Source: Chenopodium formosanum (lineage: Eukaryota > Streptophyta > Magnoliopsida > Caryophyllales > Amaranthaceae). From it: 64,000 nt of DNA. The stretch covers positions 24,501,632 through 24,565,631 of the forward strand of contig CM044867.1 of assembly GCA_024500155.1 (NCBI GenBank), in the 5' to 3' direction. The position numbers were made by a program, and so were the translations under genes. Each line of letters opens with the position of its first letter. The stretch's first letter is position 1. The notes below the pieces were generated by a model, which made no database searches, was not told where the DNA came from, and was given only the letters and a program-made list of their open reading frames with translations. Shown here piece by piece: positions 35,786 to 47,866 of this stretch.

Positions 35786-36178
35786 TCACAGATGTGACGT
35801 AGCACACCACGTGGCATCTGTGGCATCTGTGGCATCTGTGACACGCGTCACTCAACGTTTGGGTGAACAGTTTAAACTGTTCACCTTTTGGGGAAATTAC
35901 AGGGTTGGCCCTAAATTTACCTCTCTATTTATATGGCTTTTACCCTCCTCTTTTTGTACGTTTACAAAAATTATCTAGAGAGAGGAAGTCAAACTTCTAG
36001 AGAGAGAGAGAGAGAGAGTCTGCCAACCGCCTGTGTTAACCACAAACAGCTGAGTTCGTGCCCGCCTGATACAGCCGGTCAACACCTGACACCTTTTAGA
36101 TTCAAATCTTAAGGCATCGTCTTTACCCCTCTCTGCTCTTTCTTGTTTTTTTCCATTTATGTATATTTCTTGCAATAA

Positions 36179-36562
36179 ATGGATTCATCACCAGCACACA
36201 CGGCACAACCTAGATCAATATCCAGCCGGCCTCCAGGTACGGCTGAGTTTAGGACTGGGGATGCCGACTCTGGGTGTTGGGACCACCCTTGTACTTCTCC
36301 AAATTTGACTGTCTCTATGTCTGTGCAGGACACAATGGCTCGGACTATGTGGTCGGCCCCTGATCCGGACTATCGAGAAGAAAGCACAGACGGGGTTCTG
36401 CCTGAGGAGGAGACTACTGAGGGGATAACCCTGGCTGCATGGGAAAGAATAGCTCCTACGGGTGCCCACTCAACTCCAAGTGATTCCATCTTGGAGGAGT
36501 CTAAACAGGGATACGGTGAATTTTCTCCACTCTGGGCAATGTTTAATTTGCTCAAGTGTTGA
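36179..36562 (+). CDS. Hypothetical protein, 127 codons, probably truncated
   Basis: I do not recognise this protein. The frame starts at an ATG 230 bp after a TATA-like box, following a pyrimidine-rich leader. It is rich in Ser, Thr, Glu and Pro, with an acidic middle (REESTDGVLPEEETTEG) and no hydrophobic segment until the last residues. The 3' part, from about 36555, runs into a fragment of an LTR of the TGTAA family, so the original C-terminus is likely lost. The promoter-like region upstream is repeated at 38387-38606 without the ORF. It could be the first exon or gag N-terminus of an unclassified element. Weak support for a real product. Confidence 0.3.
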   Translation: MDSSPAHTAQPRSISSRPPGTAEFRTGDADSGCWDHPCTSPNLTVSMSVQDTMARTMWSAPDPDYREESTDGVLPEEETTEGITLAAWERIAPTGAHSTPSDSILEESKQGYGEFSPLWAMFNLLKC

Positions 36563-36839
36563 ATATTTATACCCTTTTTTCTAGAAACCCTTCTTACCTA
36601 AACTTTCTCTTTGTACTCTTTCCTAATCCCTTTCCTAATAAAACTTTACTAAAATAAAACTTTCCTAAATTAAACCCCAACTTTAACAAAATAAATAATT
36701 AAATAAACTTTCCTTTTATAAAATATTTCCAAACTTATTTAAAATAAATAATTAGAAAAACAAAACATATCAAATTGTTTTATTACTTCACAAAATACTT
36801 ATTTAAAATAAAATACGCATAAAAATACGGGATATTACA
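36563..36839 (-). mobile_element. LTR end fragment, TGTAATATCCCG type
   Basis: AT-rich, ending ACGGGATATTACA like the solo LTRs at 11992-14934 and 4355-7600. Only one end is visible. Confidence 0.5.
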
Positions 36840-38377
36840 GTACTGGCCTCTACTCGATGCTTATAGTGAAAAGTATTCATGTGATTTCAAAGGCATACAA
36901 ACAAAGATTCAATTTTCTCCAAACTATTATTATGCTAAATTGGTTGAATATTAATGCAACATATAATTCTATAATATTCATGATCACTTGATTAAATAAC
37001 AAGATTTAAAAAAAACCCTAAACTGGTCGTCCAAATTATCTTATTAGGCGTGATTTTCAGTGACATATTTCATTTAAACATGCAATATGGTATTGATATT
37101 GAAAGCAATTCAACCATAATATCGTTAGTCAAATCAAATCAAAATAACCCTAATCATGATACTAGCAACAAAAATAAAAATAAGAGTAATTAAGTGATTA
37201 ATTACTCACTTTCCGCGTTTCCTTGAATTTACTTCATGAATACATTGTTAGTAACTTCAATAAATATATAAATCAAATTGAAATTAAATTAAATAAATGT
37301 AGAGTTGATTTGGTCCAAACCATCAGTTATTTGTATCTTTCACGCATTGGTTTAAGGACGGAACCTCGGGTCAAGTATGGACTTGGAGTTCTTAGAGGAA
37401 GTATTATGGAAGAATATGTCGGCTAGTATTTAGGCTAAAGAGGGAGAAGAGAATAGGTTTTGGTGTAGAGAGAGAGAGAGAGAGAGAGAGAATGATTTTT
37501 GGGGCCCCCCAACTACAGAAATCAAGTCTGTATTTATAGAGGAGACGAATAGGGGGATACACAGAACCCTAAAAAAGCCGCATGAAAACCCTAATTTAGG
37601 AACCATGACACGGTTTGGGCACAATTACACCTTACACGGTACAGGGCGCCATAACATGGTGGTGTCCACCGTGGCACAGTACACATTGCCGTGTTCTGCC
37701 CAATTCGCGTCCAAATTCATAATCGTGTTTTCAAGCGGAAAAGACACAGAAAAAGCATTGTGACATGGTGAAAATTACCGCGTCACAGCAACAAGCGACG
37801 TGCCACGTCAGCTTTTGCCGCGTCAAGGCATTTTAGCTGCTGCACGGTAATTCCAGTTTTTTACGCGTTTTTAAAACAATGATAACTTATGATCCATAAC
37901 TCGAAATAAGGCATAAAATATATTGATGGAAAGCATATCGAGTGTAATTTCCAACCCAATCCAAATCAGTTCAAAATCATTTTTAGTTTTTAAGATATTG
38001 CCGTTTTAGTGAAAGGGTGTCAATTTTGGGCCGAGTTTAGTGTTTTACTCATATCTTCTTCATTTCAAATAGGAATTGGGCTTATGATATACCGTTGAAA
38101 AGCTTATTGAAAGGCCTATACAACCAAATTACATTTAGATCAAAATTATAGGGCTATTAAATCAGATTCGTTCAGTTTTGTGATGTGGATACGAAAAGAG
38201 GAAAATAAGCTATAGTTTGGGGAAATGGGCTAGGAATTGAGTTGGTTTTTTAATATATTGAATAGAAATATGGATTTAAGCACTCCAAAGATTAAATAAT
38301 CAACCCGACCAATAATGGCGGTGAAAGGTTATTCGTCATCGGGTTTGGTTTTGGGGAGACATTTTTAGGTGTCTACC
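36840..38377 (-). mobile_element. Truncated LTR related to the 11-kb gypsy element
   Basis: Aligns with 23907-25291 from TATTGGCCTCTACT onward. It has degenerate palindromes (37605-37850), a minus-strand TATA box near 37530-37540, and ends GGTGTCTACC. The start is missing, cut at the LTR fragment on its left. Confidence 0.7.
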
Positions 38378-38386
38378 ATAGGATCA

Positions 38387-38606
38387 TTGGTAAATGTGCC
38401 CTTTATTAGGTCACTCTGACCTAATTCTGATGGGTTGTGCCGCATTGCGGCTTTCTTGGGATTTGGGCCTTGAAGGCCGTCTTTTCTTCCAAATTTTGGG
38501 AGCGCCACGTGTCAAATGGGGGGATAGGTCCACTTTGGACTTATCCAAGGCTGACATGTGTTGTCCATTGGTTGGTCCACATGGCATGTGTGATTTTTAC
38601 CCAAAA
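38387..38606 (+). repeat. Direct repeat, copy 2
   Basis: Partner of 35575-35785. It stops at TTTTTACCCAAAACA. The following 38607-38945 is AT-rich, with no gene seen. Confidence 0.75.
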
Positions 38607-38945
38607 CAACTCCCACCAATAACCATAACCCACAACTGAAACCAACAAAACCAAACCTCACCCACACCAAACTGAAACCACCACCACCAAATTTTTACCA
38701 AAAATAATGAAATTTACCAAAACATGCACGAAAATTAGTAGAAATCATATCATATAAAATGGATTTATTAAAATTTCAAAAATAAAGAAAGAAATTTAAA
38801 ATAAGAAAACATACCTTTTAAACCAAAAAGGGCCTTGAATTTCATCTCGAATTTGGTTTAAAATGGTTAAATTCGACCATGAAAACTCTAGGTCAAATTT
38901 TACCATTTAAACCTTCGCTTTGGCCAAATTTTGTGAATTTTGTTA

Positions 38946-39276
38946 CTCCCTCCGTGTGTTTTTTAAGTGTTACAGTTTGGTCGCCACATAGTTTTAGGCA
39001 ATTTAATTGACTTAAATGAAATAATAGGTAAGAGGGGTAGTTGGAGTATTAAAAAATTGTAAAAGAAAGATAGTGGGGGTTAATGGTTTATTAAAAAGTA
39101 ATGAATTTGAGAAGAAATATATAATAAAAAAAAAAGCAGTAGTGGTTTGGATGGGGACCATGAGAGGAGCGAGATATAATATTTTAATGTAGTTTTTTGC
39201 CAAAAAAAGAAGTGTAACACTTATTAAAACACGGTCGGATTTAGCAAGTGTAACACTTATTAAAACACGGAGGGAG
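38946..39276. mobile_element. Stowaway-like MITE, 331 bp
   Basis: Inverted ends CTCCCTCCGTG and CGGAGGGAG with TA on both sides, plus AAGTGTTACA/TGTAACACTT subterminal words. Confidence 0.8.
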
Positions 39277-39795
39277 TACGAAAACCTTTGTTTTGACCAT
39301 GAAAATCTTTGCTTTGATATGAAAACCTACATTTTGGCCAAATTTAGCAAATTTTGTGACGTTGTGCTAATTTTCATAGACGAAGAGGAGTAGAGGAGAG
39401 GAGGGAAAACTGTGAGAAAGAAATAAAGAAAGAGAAAGAAAAGAGGAGAAAGAGAGAGGCGTGAGAACGAACATAGGAAAGAGAAACCGGAGAGGAGAAG
39501 AGAACGTGAGAAGGAGAAAGTGAAAAAGAGGCGGAAATGAAGAAAGCGGTTGGGTTTAGGGTTGTTAGGGTTTGCTTTATTTTTATTTTTATAGAATAAG
39601 TTCCTATGTAATTTTCGCCGGATATAAATTCCGTCCGAATTTCCATTTACAACGGATTATTTTTCATTTTGACGGAATTTTAAATTTGTCGGAAATATCC
39701 GATGGAGTATAATTTCGTCGAAAATTTTGGTTATTCTGATGGAATTTGGGTCCGTTAGAATCTGTCCGTTAGAAATTGACCTTTTTCTTGTAATG

Positions 39796-40404
39796 TATTT
39801 CTTTAGTACTGTAAAAAAAATGAATTACTTCATACTCAAAAATCAAAATGTACTTATTTAGATTTTTAGTTTTTAAACGAAAGTTAGTAAAAATTACTAA
39901 AATGCAATAGTTCATACTCTTTTTCCATGTTTTATGCTTCGATGATGTTCCTATAACACAGTTGCAACACAAAATTATTAAAATTAGGGTTTATACTCTT
40001 TTTCAAACAAAATCTGAACAAAATCACTAATTCCTTTGAACTTCGACCTTGATTGTTTAATCTTGTATTGATTGAACAATTATTTTTGATAATTTGTTAC
40101 AAATTCGTAGAAATTTTCTGATTTGAAAATGCGAAAAAATGGGTGTACAGAGAGAAAATGCTGAATAATGAGTGAGGAGAGACAAAGTGAAATGAGAAAA
40201 AAAAAAAAAAAAGTGAAATGAGAAAGATGGGTAGAATTTTTTTTATTATTTTATCTTTTTATTTTTTTGTATATACAAGGGGTAAACAATTGTGTAGTGA
40301 CTGTGAAAGTGGGTATGTGTGAGAAGGGGTGCTAAACAACGAGTTTAAGGAGGGGTGTAGGGGATTAGGGGAAGATGCCTAGACTATAGTATACCCCTAA
40401 ATAA
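39796..40404. other. AT-rich intergenic DNA
   Basis: No gene. The end (40310-40390, GGAGGGGTGTAGGGGATTAG) resembles, inverted, the word runs at 16240-16300 and 53985-54040, perhaps ends of one non-autonomous transposon family. Confidence 0.35.
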
Positions 40405-41533
40405 TGTGGAAAGCTAAACATCACCCTCGAATCTCTAACTAACGCCCACAAAATAACCTAAAATGACATACGTACCCTTATTATACGATTTAATAAACAA
40501 CAACAACAACAATTATATACAGACTACAGAGTAAACAATAAACAACAATAATAATTATTTTAGTTCAGCTAATGAATTAAACGAAGTATGCTATAATTGG
40601 TTTAATTTTTGTGGTGGGAAAAATCAAAGGAACTCCTGAGAGGCGAAAGCTCAAAGCAAGTTATTATCTCTCAGTCTCTCACTGTGATCCTCTCGCCTTC
40701 ATATACATTCTGTTTCATTGTTGCAAGATTTTACAATCATTTTAGGACAACTAATCTGGGATAATCAAGCTTCCCACACTTTCAGCTATTAACAGGACCA
40801 CCAGATCAAGTGATTTTAATTGTGACATAAGATTGTTCACAAATTACACCGCAACACCAAATTATCATAACCTCTCCCACCAAACGCCACCCTCTCAAAA
40901 CTTGAAGGACATGAAAATTTCTCAAAGGAACAATTTTTAGGCGTTTAAAAAAGAAAATTTTGAAAAAAATACGAATTCAAACCGAATATCCTGTAAAAAA
41001 ATGAAAGAAACGTCCAATTTTTTCGTTAGATCTAGGCTGAAACGCCTAGATTTTTCGAATAACCGCATGGAAGATCGAAATTTCTTGGCGTTTCACCCAG
41101 AAATTTCGATTAACTACTCGGTACTTCGAAAGATCGAGGCGTTTCATCCTAAATCTGACGAAATAATTGGGCTTCTAGAAAAGAAAAAAAAAACTCCGGC
41201 CATCTCTCCGGTGACTCCATCGACGACAGCCTTCCCCCTGTCCCTTGAAATTTCCATGCAACTTATATAAAGCTAGTATAAGGGGGTGGTGTGGGTGGTA
41301 GATGGTGGTGGTTTAGAGAGAGAAAATTTATAAAGAAAAAGTGTAAAGGTAATTTCTGATTGTAAATTGATAAGTGGTAAATAGTGGTGGTGGTGGAGGA
41401 TTGGTAGGGATGGCTTAAAATTATGACTATAAGGGTGAATTCTTCGTTTATTTTTATAAGGGTAGATTCGTAATACATATTTTATTTGCGGACGTTAGTT
41501 AGAGGTTTGAGGGCGGTATTTAACAACCTCCAT
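40405..41533. mobile_element. Possible MULE-type element with about 70-bp inverted repeats
   Basis: The left arm (40407-40480, with CTCTAACTAACGCCCAC) and the right arm (41460-41533, inverted CTCTAACTAACGTCCGC) are about 70% alike by eye. Both carry TACCCTTAT further in. No TSD found. The inside contains GAAACGCCTAGA/TTTCACCCAGAAATTTCG and a CTCCGGTGACTCC stretch that may be captured gene sequence. Ends are accurate to about 10 bp. Confidence 0.5.
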
Positions 41534-41857
41534 AAAAAATTAGTACTTCGTATATAACTATATTTTCTAACCAATTCCCTTCATGGGCTTCAACTAAAAA
41601 GTTAGTCTAAAAAACCCCCCCCAAAAAAAAAAGGTTAGGCTACTATGTTTTTATTGCTTGATCAGAGTTTCTATTGAATCAGTAATAATCAGTATAGTTG
41701 GTTTATTTTCAACTTCAATTCTTGTTCTTATTCTTGTTCTTTTCTATCCTTTTCATACTTTTAGCATCTACATTTATACTATTATACAAATCCAGTTAAG
41801 TTATTGGTCTTTTTCTTGCAATACAAAAAATCCAACCTCCAAAAACAAAAAAAGTTT

Positions 41858-44800
41858 ATGGGTTGGGGTATTTCAAGGTTAATACTCCTGAAATCATTGC
41901 TTCATTTCATGATATTTGTGTTAATGAAAAGCAATGGATTCACAATTTTAGCAATCCCATTTTTATATGCATCATTAGTATTCTTGTTGGTTTCAATTGC
42001 TTCAAACCCTCATATTAATCTTCCTATGCTATTGGGGAAGAACACAGATGGATCATTCCCAATTTGGTCAATTGTTATGTTTGGCCCTTTTTTGTTTTTT
42101 GTACGGATGTTTTCGACGCTTCGAAGATTATTGAGTCATGAAGAACCTTTTACTGAGATTTGTGAGGGTGTGTATGTTGGAGGATGGCCTTGTTCATTGG
42201 ATAAGTTTCCCCCTAAAAATCCTGCTGTTATTGATTGTACTTGTGAATTTCCTCGAAATTCGGAGTTTACAAGAAGTGGGTATTTGTGTATTCCTACATG
42301 GGATACGAGGTCGCCTCAGCCGTCGGAGATTGAGTCTGCTGTTAAATGGGCTTGCAGGAAGAGAGCTCTAGGAGTACCAGTGTTCATCCATTGTGCTTAT
42401 GGTATGACTTGAAACATAATGTTTTTTTTTTTTTTATTGTAAATTGTTTCATAGCTTGTTTATATTGTTTGATTTTGAAGGATGTTATTTTATTACTTAG
42501 AAACATGTTTCTTATGCTATATTTGTTGTCTCTTAGTGCTTATATACTTATTGATGAAGTTCATTTTATCTGTCTACCTTTGTTATGAATCTGCTGTTTG
42601 GTGCTTGATGCTATGATTAGACTAGTGAAAATGCTTGGAGAAGCAGTTTCTTCTGGAGCGGATTTTTGTGTACAATTGTAATGCAGTTGAATGATTTGAG
42701 GATTATGTGCTATCACATTCCCTTGGTTTCTTGCTAAGACTTGTATTTCTTAGCTTTTTTGATGAACTCTTTGCCGTATTGTTTGAAATTGACTTGCCAT
42801 GTTGATTGAATGCTATTATAGACTGGAAACACTTATAATTCCTGAAAAAAAATCCATTATGACCATTTGAACACATTTTTATGCATGTCGTATTGTTTTA
42901 TGAGGGTATTCTAGTTGCTATTTCTAATTGATCCAGCAATGTCACTATATCTCTAGTTGTCCGAGTGTTTTCTTGTTTCCCTTCAGTTTTTTTTGTTCTT
43001 CTATGATTTCTATCACAAGATAAATTGTGTTAGTCCTCGTAATCAGTTTGTGTTCTTTATCATCTGTATGCCTCATTGGGGACATCATTTACACTGGAAG
43101 TAGTTATATTTATTTTGTTTTTTTTGTTATCTATAAATCTATAATTTCTAATCTGTTCTATGCCTTTTACCTTTCTATTTGATAAATTTTAAGTAAGAAT
43201 TTAATAGACAAGTACTCTAGAGTTAAGACAACTACTTGCACATTATTGAAGCCACCGCCAAAGCTTACCTCAAGCCAAAATGCATTGATTTTGCTTCTGT
43301 TATTGCCAATGGGTAGCTATGTGAATAAGGACCAGTAACTGCAAGAAGCCAAGAGCCTCACTGCCATTTGTCCAGTGACACATCTGAGACTCATTTTTCA
43401 AATCTTGCTTCAAAACTACATCATAATCTGTGTCAACTATAACATCCTTAGGACTTGTCAACTATAACATCCTTAGGACTTAGGTAGAGCACACTGAATC
43501 TCTACAGCAACAGCTATGCTGATATCATATTGGGCTTGCACCTTTGCTAGAACTATTATTCATGTCGTGTCGGTGTCATTGCCAATCTCCCCCTTTTTCT
43601 TTACTGTAGCCTCTACAAACCTCCCTAACTCAGTCCCTAAAGTCCCTTGTACTCTTTCATCAAAGTTCATATCAGGCATAATCGATCCCAAACATCTAGC
43701 ACTACCACAGTTCTTTCATGTTCCCTGTAAATTAATATTCTGTATGAGTATATTTCAATTCTCACCTCTTTCTCTCCTTAAAGTCTTCATTTTACCATAA
43801 GAAAATCATATGGTGATAAAAAACTACCACAGTTCTTTCATGTTCCTCGTAAATTAATATTCTTTACGAGTATATTTCAATTCTCACCTCTTTCTCTCCT
43901 TAAAGTCTTTATTTTACCATAAGAAAATCATATGGTGATAAAAACTTGGTTTTTCCCTGGTTTTACTACCAACTCGCGCACAGGTCAAAAGCTAGTTATT
44001 CTTACAATAATAAGGCTTGAAGGGTTATTTAGTTTATAAAGAGAGACTACTCAAGGTCTATGAGGGGCCAAGCCCAAGGCTGACTGCCCAAAAACCCTTT
44101 TCCAAAGCCCAATCCCAAGAAAATTCCGCGAGGTTCACTCCACATATACGTGGCACCTCCATATCCTCCATGTCAACCAAGTTGAGTTATCTTATGTTTT
44201 ACTTTCTCTAAGCCTCTAACCAAAAGCGCCTAAAACTCATTATCCAAAGGCAAAATAATTCCAAAGGCAGTATTAGTAACTGAAAATTTAACTTATATGT
44301 TATTAGAACTAACACTAGAGTTCTTAATAGTATAAAACAGACCAAATTAGCTGTAGTATATACATCACTGGTAATACTCTAAATATCTGAGCAGAAGTTA
44401 TGATTAAGTTCATTTTTCAAGGTTGCTAAGACTCTTCATAATGATGGGGGTGCCGTGCTTGTATTTTATATTGTCCTTAACCTGGCAATTAGTCTCAGGC
44501 TTTGTTCAAGTGCTCGTCAAAAGATCTTGGTTTTGAGGACTCAACAGCTCTTGAAAATATATGTTCGTATTTTTCGCTCACCTATTCTGTAATCTTGAAG
44601 GCCAAGATTGTACTCTTCCGCTCCCAATATAGGTTTTGAAGACTCAAACAGCCCTTGAAAATAAATATGGAGTATACACATTTTTCGCTCACCTACTCTG
44701 TAATCTTGAATGCCAAGATTTTACGTTTACCGCTCCCAACTTAAAGCCTGGAAACTGAGTTATTGAAACATACTTATTTTATTTCCCTCCAGATTCAAAA

Positions 44801-46653
44801 CTCTGCCAGCATTTTCCTTTAGCAGCAGGTTATCAGCCTCCCTTTACAAATTCATATGCAGCTCAGCAGCTTATGGGCGCATCAATATGGTCTACTACTT
44901 ACACAATAGTCTAGCTGATCTCTGATCTTACAAACTTTCCTTTGGAAGTTTTCAAAGTCCTTTTTACTCCACTCTTTCTACTTCATCCTAACATTATATA
45001 AGTATTGTAACAGCCTTAGAAATGCCACTGACCACTGTTTAAACAACCTTGCATCTTTGAACACCTATTCATAAGCAGAAGTAAGCCAGAAAATTTAAAC
45101 TTTCAAACCCGAGGATTTATATAGTCTCTTTCTTTATTACTGTATTCCATTAAAATAAGTGGAGTATTGTCTGAGATTGATGATTTAAATGATAAACCAA
45201 ATGTAATGATACCTGCACATCATATATCATTGTATTGACACAATTAAGATGCTCATGAACACATTGGTGATCTCTCGTTGATTCTTCAAGATGAGCCAAT
45301 GGACAAAAATATAGTTTGAGTTCTCAAGACCTCAATATTCAGAATCATCAATCTGGTTTTGTTGATGAGGGGAACCACTCATCTTCCCCTTTGAGGATTT
45401 GGTTAAAGGCATCAAGATTCACCTGTAGGATCAAGTTATCAAGTTCAGGAGCCTGACCTCATTTGTTACCACTTACCAGGCTTTCTGTTTCTTAGTGGAA
45501 TCTAGTTTTGGCCCTTTCTACATGTAGCAACACTTTTAGTTATGACAATATCCATAAAGCAATTACTAATATCTTGCTCGAGAAGATGGATATCTTGGTA
45601 TTGTCAATGAAATCGATCTACAGGAACTCCTGCTGGTTGGGGTTCTTTATAACAACTCTTGTCCAGGGCTTCTTCCTCGATTATATGCTCCTTGTCCTTT
45701 CTCTCCTGTTCTCTGCAGTCATAGATGATTGACTTTTACTTGGCTTATTCTTACGTTGAGTATCATTATCGTCAAACAAAGTATTTGTCTTGCCAAGAGT
45801 TCATGATATTCTTTTTATAATCTTCTAGGATCTTAATCTCCCCTTCATGAACAGAATCAATGTCAATCTCTTCATCAGAATTATTTTATTTGCAGTCACA
45901 TGCAGTCATGCACCGATAGCACCATGACCAAAATAGCCACAAGGACAGCAGGGGTCTTTAAGCTTTTCTTATCAGAAGTATACTCGTAGCAATGATTTAG
46001 TGTGAATAAATAAGCCCCTGCCAAAATCCTAAGTACATATAAATTTGGGCAAGGTTCTTATTATGGGCTACCTAATATTTGACTGTACTTCCTTTTTTTT
46101 TTTCATTTTCCAAGTGTGCTAATGCACAATTGTTCTTATCATCTTGGGAAGAAATATAAGCTAGATTAATTTCTTCTATATCTCAGAACTATCTCAGATT
46201 TAAGAGAGATTAATTACTGGTAATTTTAATTCTTTGGGGGCGAGGACTTAGGTATTAAGTCTGCTTTATGTAGTTGTAAATTTGTTTTCTGCATTTTGAC
46301 ACTCTATGCCTGGTTTGTAAATGTTTTCTGTATCAATTGATTTTGTGGTATTATGTTCTTTCAGTTAGCAAGTCCTTTTCAAAATTGAATTGCCTAAGTT
46401 TTGGTTGTATGATTTTCCAGGACATGGACGGAGTGTTGCAGTAATGTGTGCATTACTGGTGGCTTTAGGAGCGGTGGACAATTGGAAAGATGCAGAGAAG
46501 ATGATTCAAGAAAGACGACCTTATATCAGAATGAATTCCCTCCATCGAAAAGCCTTGGAAGAATGGGCACAGCATCGATTATCTCCAATGAAGAGGAAGA
46601 ATGAAACAGATGTGAGTTCTGTCATCATGTCAAATTCTTTGGGAAGCAAGTAG
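41858..46653 (+). CDS. Dual-specificity phosphatase-like membrane protein, two exons
   Basis: Exon 1 is 41858-42401 and exon 2 is 46421-46653. The GT donor at 42402 and AG acceptor at 46420 give a 258-residue protein. The active-site loop HCAYGHGRS spans the splice: Cys179 is the nucleophile and Arg185 binds phosphate. Asp149 in IPTWDTRSP fits the general acid. Residues about 27-48 and 68-84 are hydrophobic, so it is likely membrane-bound with a cytosolic catalytic domain. Plants have a conserved family of this shape, often annotated as YnbD-like; the substrate is not known to me. I chose ATG 41858 because the frame upstream has no ATG and an A-rich leader precedes it. All key residues are intact and no frame is broken. 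It is the one gene here not tied to a transposon. Confidence 0.85.
43701..43944. repeat. Tandem duplication, 122-bp unit
   Basis: Two copies starting ACTACCACAGTTCTTTCATG, about 95% alike by eye. Confidence 0.9.
44529..44740. repeat. Tandem duplication, about 105-bp unit
   Basis: Two copies sharing TTTTTCGCTCACCTA and TCTGTAATCTTGAA, about 85% alike by eye. Confidence 0.8.
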
Positions 46654-46838
46654 TTGTTGTACATTGAGAAAACACTTCTTTATATCTTCAGTACTGTAGC
46701 TGTAGCTTTTCTTGGACCCAACTATTCCAAGAGAAACTCCGCAAACTAAACCCCTCTTGCTTAAAATCTTAAATTTGTCAATAGCAATGAAAAATGCTCC
46801 TACTGGAAACAGCTTGTGAAATATAATCATTCTTTAGG

Positions 46839-46839
<1 letters not shown>

Positions 46840-46879
<40 letters not shown>
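46840..46879. repeat. T40 homopolymer
   Basis: Forty consecutive T, 187 bp after the phosphatase stop codon. Length may be affected by sequencing. Confidence 0.95.
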
Positions 46880-46880
<1 letters not shown>

Positions 46881-47313
46881 ATACCATTTTTTGGCCTTTT
46901 TTGTTTTACTAAAATTGTAATTATTATTAGGAAAATTTGTGAAAAAAAAAAAAAAACACCATTTTGCGAAAATTTTCAAATATTTATCATAAAAGAAAGG
47001 AAACCGGATTGTAAATTTTTTTTGTAGAAGACAACCTTGTACCTCTGATTCACGTACTTAATTAACCTCTAATTCCTTCTCATTACCCTCTTACTCTCAC
47101 TAAACAATTTAATAATTAATATCAATAATAAAAAAAAAACTACTGGCCACCAGCAACCTCCCTCCCCAATCCGAGCTGCCTTCTGGAAACACCCTTCCCA
47201 GCGATGCAATTCCACTGCGAAACCATTGATGTGATATTGAGCAAGATAAGAAACACCAAAACAAGATCACCACAACAATCACAATTATAGGAGAGAGAAA
47301 ACTGATTCTGGAA

Positions 47314-47439
47314 ATGGCATCTTCAACACCATTGCAATTCATCGATTCCTCCGCCGCCGCCGCAACCACTACCGTTAGTCGTCTCACACTCTCTCTCTCA
47401 TCTCCAACTTTCACAATGATGGCGTTTTTCTCCTCCTAA
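47314..47439 (+). pseudogene. Transit-peptide-like 41-residue ORF, uncertain
   Basis: The frame MASSTPLQFIDSSAAAATTT continues Ser/Leu-rich to a TAA. Composition (Ala, Ser, Thr, few acids) resembles the start of a chloroplast-targeted protein, but no mature domain follows in frame. It may be a captured first exon or chance. The rest of 46880-47707 shows no gene. Confidence 0.25.
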
Positions 47440-47716
47440 TGCTTCCTCTACTCCGCCACAACAACACGAGTCTTCTTAGCGAATACTGATGGGCTTTTGT
47501 TGTCATTGCAAATGTCGCCGTTATTATCTACTCTTCTGGCGAAGTTCGAATGGGAGAGATTTCTTCAAGTTAGGGTTTAGGAGGGTGGGTGGTCGTGGCG
47601 AGGGTAAAAGGGGAAAGAGAAGGGGGTTGACTTAGGGCTGGAGGTGGTCCGCCGAGGGTGGGGGTTCTAGGCGGCGACTCATTTGGTGGTGTTTTTATTT
47701 TATTTTATAAATTAAT

Positions 47717-47866
47717 GGGAAATTCTCATTGGTGAACTCCAACTTATTAAAATTACAAGTGGTGAACAATCTTAAATTTAATTTTCATTGGTGAACCTTA
47801 ATCAGAATGACTAAGTCATTGGTAACCTTAATTATAATATAATCTGATTATTTAACCATGGTTAAC
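47717..47866 (+). repeat. Left terminal inverted repeat of MULE-D
   Basis: 150 bp, begins GGGAAATTCTCATTGGTGAA and ends GGTTAAC. Confidence 0.95.

Larger units (their letters stand above)
22060..39795. mobile_element. Probable CACTA element carrying nested retrotransposons
   Basis: The right end reads CATTACAAGAAAAAGG on the minus strand, a one-base variant of the common CACTACAAGAAAAA terminus. The left end is worse (CACTTCTAGATCACAAG). Both sides carry tat (22057-22059, 39796-39798), a 3-bp TSD. Subterminal motifs TTTCCGACGGAA and relatives lie in opposite orientations at 22080-22210 and 39605-39785, a CACTA hallmark. Own sequence seems to remain at 22060-22658 and about 38607-39795; the rest is inserted DNA. 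No transposase is recognisable. The pairing of the two ends is an inference. Confidence 0.5.
42402..46420 (+). other. 4019-bp intron of the phosphatase gene
   Basis: Starts GTATGACTTG and ends TGATTTTCCAG. It contains short tandem duplications (43701-43944 and 44529-44740) and a doubled GTCAACTATAACATCCTTAG near 43430-43475. No complete transposon ends seen. Confidence 0.8.

Noticed and set aside
41804..41857. Upstream extension of the phosphatase from position 41804
   Set aside because: The codon there is TTG, not ATG, and the stretch looks like an A-rich leader; ATG 41858 is preferred.
41658..41882. Hydrophobic 74-codon ORF before the phosphatase
   Set aside because: It overlaps the true start in another frame and is explained by T-rich leader sequence.
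45508..45732. Gene inside the phosphatase intron
   Set aside because: A 74-codon frame with no domain, no promoter and no coding signature.
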